From positions 1-22,018 of the forward strand of contig CAZGYE010000064.1 in NCBI GenBank assembly GCA_964530165.1: a stretch of 22,018 nucleotides of DNA, read 5' to 3'. How positions within the stretch are numbered: position 1 is the first letter of the stretch; every line of letters begins with the position of its first letter. Positions 21,902 through 22,018 of this stretch are shown here, piece by piece. Both the position numbers and the translations under genes were made by a program. Origin of the DNA: CAZGYE01 sp964530165. Lineage in GTDB: Bacteria > Planctomycetota > Planctomycetia > Planctomycetales > Planctomycetaceae. Below the pieces are notes generated by a model. That model made no database searches, was not told where the DNA came from, and saw only the letters and a program-made list of their open reading frames with translations.

Positions 21902-22018
21902 TGGTCTGTCAAAGCTCATTTGACAGGTGTCGTGGGGCAGGCTTTCCAGCCTGCCGATTGGCCGTGGCAGGCTGGAAAGCCTGCCCCACACTCGGCTGTA
22001 CATGTCATTTCAGCTTTG
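21902..22018. repeat. Composite palindromic element (8+5+8 hairpin, REP-A pair, degenerate right hairpin)
   Basis: Order: CTGTCAAA-GCTCA-TTTGACAG unit (21902-21932), REP-A arm (21933-21955), 10-base spacer (21956-21965), inverted REP-A arm (21966-21988), then a decayed inverted hairpin TGTCATTTCAGCTTTG (22003-22018) cut by the window end; it differs from the intact right hairpin (at 58-73) at two bases. Bases 21939-21988 equal 1-50. Together with position 1-81 this indicates an original element with terminal inverted repeats ending TGGTCTGTCAAAGCT. It lies upstream of the lipoprotein gene. Confidence 0.88.

Noticed and set aside
21848..22003. N-terminal extension of the lipoprotein to ATG 22003
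   Set aside because: It translates the repeat element and would bury the lipoprotein signal peptide 52 residues inside the protein.
1..22018. 50-base identical direct repeats near both window ends as ends of a composite transposon
   Set aside because: The shared sequence is a dispersed palindromic element also present in variant form at 1923-2166. No transposase or integrase lies between, and the genes are ordinary chromosomal ones.

Overview
The window looks like chromosomal DNA from a member of the Planctomycetota. The signs are a DUF1559 pseudopilin-like protein (FTLIE start, H-X9-DG end), two large membrane-anchored TPR/FG-GAP/ASPIC-UnbV (CRTAC1-type) proteins, a DUF1573 exported protein, a small carboxypeptidase-regulatory-like lipoprotein, and high-GC coding DNA with short palindromic repeats between genes. 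Genus cannot be read from the sequence. I see no rRNA, tRNA, CRISPR array, transposase or phage gene.

Layout. 1-81: end of a palindromic repeat element. 93-1922 (+): four-helix membrane protein, tail-anchored zinc-ribbon protein and a ROK-family sugar kinase. 1923-2166: hairpin tandem array between convergent gene ends. 2197-3057 (-): sulfotransferase. 3255-4523 (+): RNase D-like 3'-5' exonuclease with HRDC domain. 4498-4577: inverted repeat pair that also encodes the RNase D stop codon. From 10908 down to 4618 five genes run on the minus strand: pseudopilin-like DUF1559 protein, small lipoprotein, CRTAC1-type protein A, DUF1573 protein, HisA-like protein. 11317-14313 (+): CRTAC1-type protein B, a diverged paralogue transcribed away from the cassette. 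17417 down to 14317 (-): membrane-anchored NTF2-like protein, then a secreted propeller-PHP (DUF3604) protein, translationally coupled. 17766-20442 (+): PGM2-type phosphohexomutase overlapped by an acyl-CoA thioesterase. 21847 down to 20507 (-): TPR-like lipoprotein. 21902-22018: another copy of the element seen at position 1.

Working together. The central block (5410-14313), and probably 14317-17417 and 20507-21847, encode envelope or exported proteins: pseudopilin-like, lipoprotein, Ca-loop propellers, DUF1573 and PHP. The flanks hold sugar and housekeeping metabolism (ROK kinase, phosphohexomutase, thioesterase, RNase D). No complete named pathway is present.

The most unusual feature is the density of intergenic palindromes: seven loci, of at least three families plus a linked 8+5+8 hairpin. 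They are mostly built as short hairpins in head-to-head pairs (REP/REPIN-like). Three sit so close to genes that they alter or define a gene boundary: one provides a stop codon, one provides an SD-like sequence with start codon and N-terminus, and one abuts a stop codon with no spacing.
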